The notes under the pieces are model-generated. The model searched no databases. It was not told where the DNA came from and worked only from the letters and a program-made list of their open reading frames with translations. The translations under genes and the position numbers were made by a program. Positions 62,073-64,000 of a stretch of DNA of 64,000 bases are shown in pieces. The stretch is from Alistipes sp. (GTDB lineage Bacteria > Bacteroidota > Bacteroidia > Bacteroidales > Rikenellaceae). The DNA lies in NCBI GenBank assembly GCA_020026375.1, contig JAHHQN010000009.1:3260-67259 (forward strand), in the 5' to 3' direction. The stretch's first letter is position 1. Each line of letters begins with the position of its first letter.

Positions 62073-63793
62073 TCCTTGCGCTGGCGGTCGCGGGACTCCA
62101 CACCGCCCCCCTTCAGGCGCAGAAAATAGACCCCGAACAATTCATCTATCCTCTGGTGGGGGTCGACGGCTCATGCACGGCCAACTTCGGCGAGATGCGT
62201 CCCGGTCACTTCCACGCCGGCGTCGATATCCGCACCGAAGGGGTCGAGGGCAAGAAACTCGTGGCCGCCGCCGACGGCTACATCTCACGAATCTATCTGG
62301 CGGCCGGCGGCTACGGACGCGCCGTCTACATCACCCACCCCAACGGCACGGTGACTGTCTACGGCCACCTGCAACGCTTCCGCAACGACATCGAGCGGCA
62401 TGTCATCGACGAGCGTTACGCCCGCCAGTCGAACCGTCTCGACCTCTACTTCACCCCCGACCGCTGGCCCGTCAAGCAGGGCGACCTGATCGGCTACTCG
62501 GGCAACAGCGGCGGCTCGATGGGTCCTCATCTCCACTTCGAAATCCGCAACGCCTCGACCCAGCGACTCTACAACCCTGTGAAGACCGGTGTCATCACCC
62601 CGGCCGACACCCTCTCGCCGCGCATCATGAAGCTCCACTATCTGGAGGTCGACTCCGTGGAGACCTCGGGCGTGTGTGTGCAAAGCCCCCTGAGGAGCTA
62701 TCCGGCCGTGAGGGAGCGCGGCGGCAAGTACCGCCTGACGCGCGAGACCCCCATCACGGTGGGTCGCAAGGGCTACTTCGTGTGTGAGGTGACCGACCGC
62801 CGCAACAACTCCCACAACCGTTTCGGAGTGTGGAGGGTGACAGCCTACATCGACGGCAAGGCCTATTTCGAGTACCGCATGGACGGCTTTACGTTCAACC
62901 ACTCGCGCTACTGCGACGCGGTGAGCTACTACCCCCTTCAGATGAAGGTACGCACCGAGGCCATACGTCTGGCACGTCTGAACAACACGCCCAACTACTT
63001 CTACCCCACCCTCATCGAGCGCGGTCTGGTACGCACCTCCCCGGGTGAGGTGCGCCGTGTGAGAATCGAGGCCGAAGACGACAGCGGCAACATCTCGGAG
63101 CTGGAGTTCGACATCGTGGGCGGCGAGGAGAGCTTCAAGGCCGAAGACGACCCCCGACAGCGTCTGCTCTACGCCTTCAACAACAACCACCTCTCCATCG
63201 GCACCTCGGCCCACGCGATGATACCTTCGGGTGCGCTCCACGAGAACATCTACACACAAGTGTCACAACGCCCCTACACCACCCCCGGAGGCAGCCTGCG
63301 CATACTCTCCGACCTCTACCGCATACTGCCGCCCTACACCCCGCTCAAACACCCCATGACGGTGGCCATCAGGGCCGACATTCCCGAGGCATTGAGGAAA
63401 CACGCCGTCATGGCGATCAAGACCCCACGCGGACTCTCCTATGCCGGCGGCCGCTACTACAAGGGCGAGGTCATCGTCAAATCGTCGTCGTGGGGCGAGT
63501 ACATCGTGGTGGCCGACACCGAAGCCCCCACCGTCAAGGCCAATTTCAAACCCGGCGAGAATCTCCAGCGACGCAGCTCGGTGACCTTCTCCGTGAGGGA
63601 CAACTTCTCGGGTACGGCCGACTACGAGGTGAGCATCGACGGCAAATGGGTGCCTGCCGACCGGTTCCCGATGAAGGGGACCATCGTCTGCAAGTTCGAC
63701 CGTCCGGCCGACCGCCGCACCCACACCATCACCGTGAAGGTGACCGACGGCGCAGGCAACACCCGCACCTTCACCTCCAAGTATGTGAGATAG
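62057..63793 (+). CDS. M23-family (LytM) metallopeptidase, exported
   Basis: The 578-aa protein has a signal peptide (residues 1-22, cleavage after PLQA). An M23 domain at ~30-190 has the zinc motifs HFHAGVD (HxxxD) and HLHFEIR (HxH). The remaining ~380 residues are beta-rich Ig-like modules without a named fold. Such enzymes cleave peptidoglycan cross-bridges or activate amidases in septation. The ATG at 62057 is preferred to that at 62036 because it precedes the signal. The first 16 nt overlap the end of recX. Confidence 0.9.
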   Translation: MRRILILALAVAGLHTAPLQAQKIDPEQFIYPLVGVDGSCTANFGEMRPGHFHAGVDIRTEGVEGKKLVAAADGYISRIYLAAGGYGRAVYITHPNGTVTVYGHLQRFRNDIERHVIDERYARQSNRLDLYFTPDRWPVKQGDLIGYSGNSGGSMGPHLHFEIRNASTQRLYNPVKTGVITPADTLSPRIMKLHYLEVDSVETSGVCVQSPLRSYPAVRERGGKYRLTRETPITVGRKGYFVCEVTDRRNNSHNRFGVWRVTAYIDGKAYFEYRMDGFTFNHSRYCDAVSYYPLQMKVRTEAIRLARLNNTPNYFYPTLIERGLVRTSPGEVRRVRIEAEDDSGNISELEFDIVGGEESFKAEDDPRQRLLYAFNNNHLSIGTSAHAMIPSGALHENIYTQVSQRPYTTPGGSLRILSDLYRILPPYTPLKHPMTVAIRADIPEALRKHAVMAIKTPRGLSYAGGRYYKGEVIVKSSSWGEYIVVADTEAPTVKANFKPGENLQRRSSVTFSVRDNFSGTADYEVSIDGKWVPADRFPMKGTIVCKFDRPADRRTHTITVKVTDGAGNTRTFTSKYVR

Positions 63794-63812
63794 GCGCGTC
63801 CGCCCCGAAAAC

Positions 63813-63858
63813 AAAAAAACGGACTTTTCCACCCGAGCGGCGGAGAAGTCCGTTTTTT
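63813..63858 (+). terminator. terminator after the M23 gene
   Basis: A 17-bp stem (63814-63830 with 63842-63858, one G-T pair) with A6/T6 ends lies 22 nt past the stop codon. Confidence 0.85.
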
Positions 63859-63906
63859 CATTGTCACGCCCCACATTCCGACCGGTGGCACACGAGGGGC
63901 AGAGAC

Positions 63907-63939
63907 AAAAAAATGACCGACTCGCAAAAGTCGGTCATT
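63907..63939 (-). terminator. terminator of the tRNA-Arg gene
   Basis: The AATGACCGACT / AGTCGGTCATT stem lies 8 nt after the 3' end of the tRNA and has a T-tract on the minus strand. Confidence 0.8.
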
Positions 63940-63946
63940 ACCAGCG

Positions 63947-64000
63947 TGATTCCGGAGCGGTTCGAACGCTCGACCCACAGCTTAGAAGGCTGTTGCTCTA
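63947..64000 (-). tRNA. tRNA-Arg (anticodon UCU), 3' part
   Basis: The 54 visible bases hold the 3' half of the D arm, the anticodon arm with loop CTTCTAA (UCU at 63984-63986), a T arm GAGCG-TTCGAAC-CGCTC and the 3' acceptor strand CGGAATC with discriminator A. The 5' acceptor and D stem lie beyond the window. The three bases after the discriminator read CGC, so CCA is not encoded. It decodes AGA and AGG. Confidence 0.9.

Overview
This window is a stretch of housekeeping chromosome from an anaerobic Bacteroidota bacterium, most likely a Bacteroidales member of the Alistipes/Rikenellaceae type. Evidence for the phylum: promoters follow the Bacteroidota pattern TTTG-N19/20-TAnnTTTG, there are almost no Shine-Dalgarno sequences, and the gene set includes a TonB-dependent receptor, an N-terminally extended YidC, a multi-DUF349 protein and a six-subunit Rnf complex. 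The presence of ptb and buk and the GC-rich coding style suggest Alistipes; the genus is an inference. I see no insertion sequence, prophage, CRISPR array or base-composition island.

Layout. 1-1014: 5' part of a secreted S8 protease (minus). 1255-3658: small lipoprotein, rpmI-rplT (without infC beside them) and a metallo-beta-lactamase-fold hydrolase. 3726-6924: a minus-strand cluster of a His/Cys-rich secreted protein, a TonB-dependent receptor and a heavy-metal-binding (HMA) protein, probably for metal handling. 7116-10880: recQ, a DEDD exonuclease and an rRNA methyltransferase. 11032-16582: DUF349 protein-pyrG-yidC (minus). 16756-21239: response regulator, then crcB-ackA-ptb-buk. 21386-24821: aroQ-pyk-flippase (minus). 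25069-27546: thiL (+) and hpt-queE-divIC (minus). 27739-34900: nadE-rseC-rnfBCDGEA (minus). 35096-39249: five-gene deoxynucleoside kinase/RsmF-like/MerR/Nif3/zinc-ribbon operon (minus). 39445-42263: trkA and a GH3-family gene, divergent from a small Cys membrane protein. 42923-46818: cysQ, rplU-rpmA, two lipoproteins, one with a metallothionein-like tail. 46954-50484: nifJ (PFOR). 50941-53453: an M16 peptidase pair. 53651-57463: rsmA, two small membrane proteins and a second recQ (minus). 57554-63793: lptB, then aroA-aroC-prmC-recX-M23 peptidase. 63947-64000: the 3' part of tRNA-Arg(UCU).

How it fits together. The energy genes are coherent: PFOR (nifJ) makes acetyl-CoA and reduced ferredoxin, Rnf oxidises ferredoxin with NAD+ and pumps ions, and Ptb/AckA/Buk convert acyl-CoA to acyl phosphate, ATP and short-chain acids. 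Two observations strengthen this link. Palindromes of the form GTTA-N6-TAAC, typical in shape for CRP/FNR-family regulators, occur twice in tandem upstream of nifJ and once upstream of nadE-rnf, and I found none in the other intergenic regions I read. The NAD synthetase that opens the rnf transcription unit has Gly where the glutaminase nucleophile Cys should be.

Other points of interest are a symmetric bidirectional promoter between trkA and a Cys-rich small membrane protein, near-leaderless promoters at recQ and an M16 peptidase gene, and the HslJ/META lipoprotein that ends in a 17-cysteine repeat tail.
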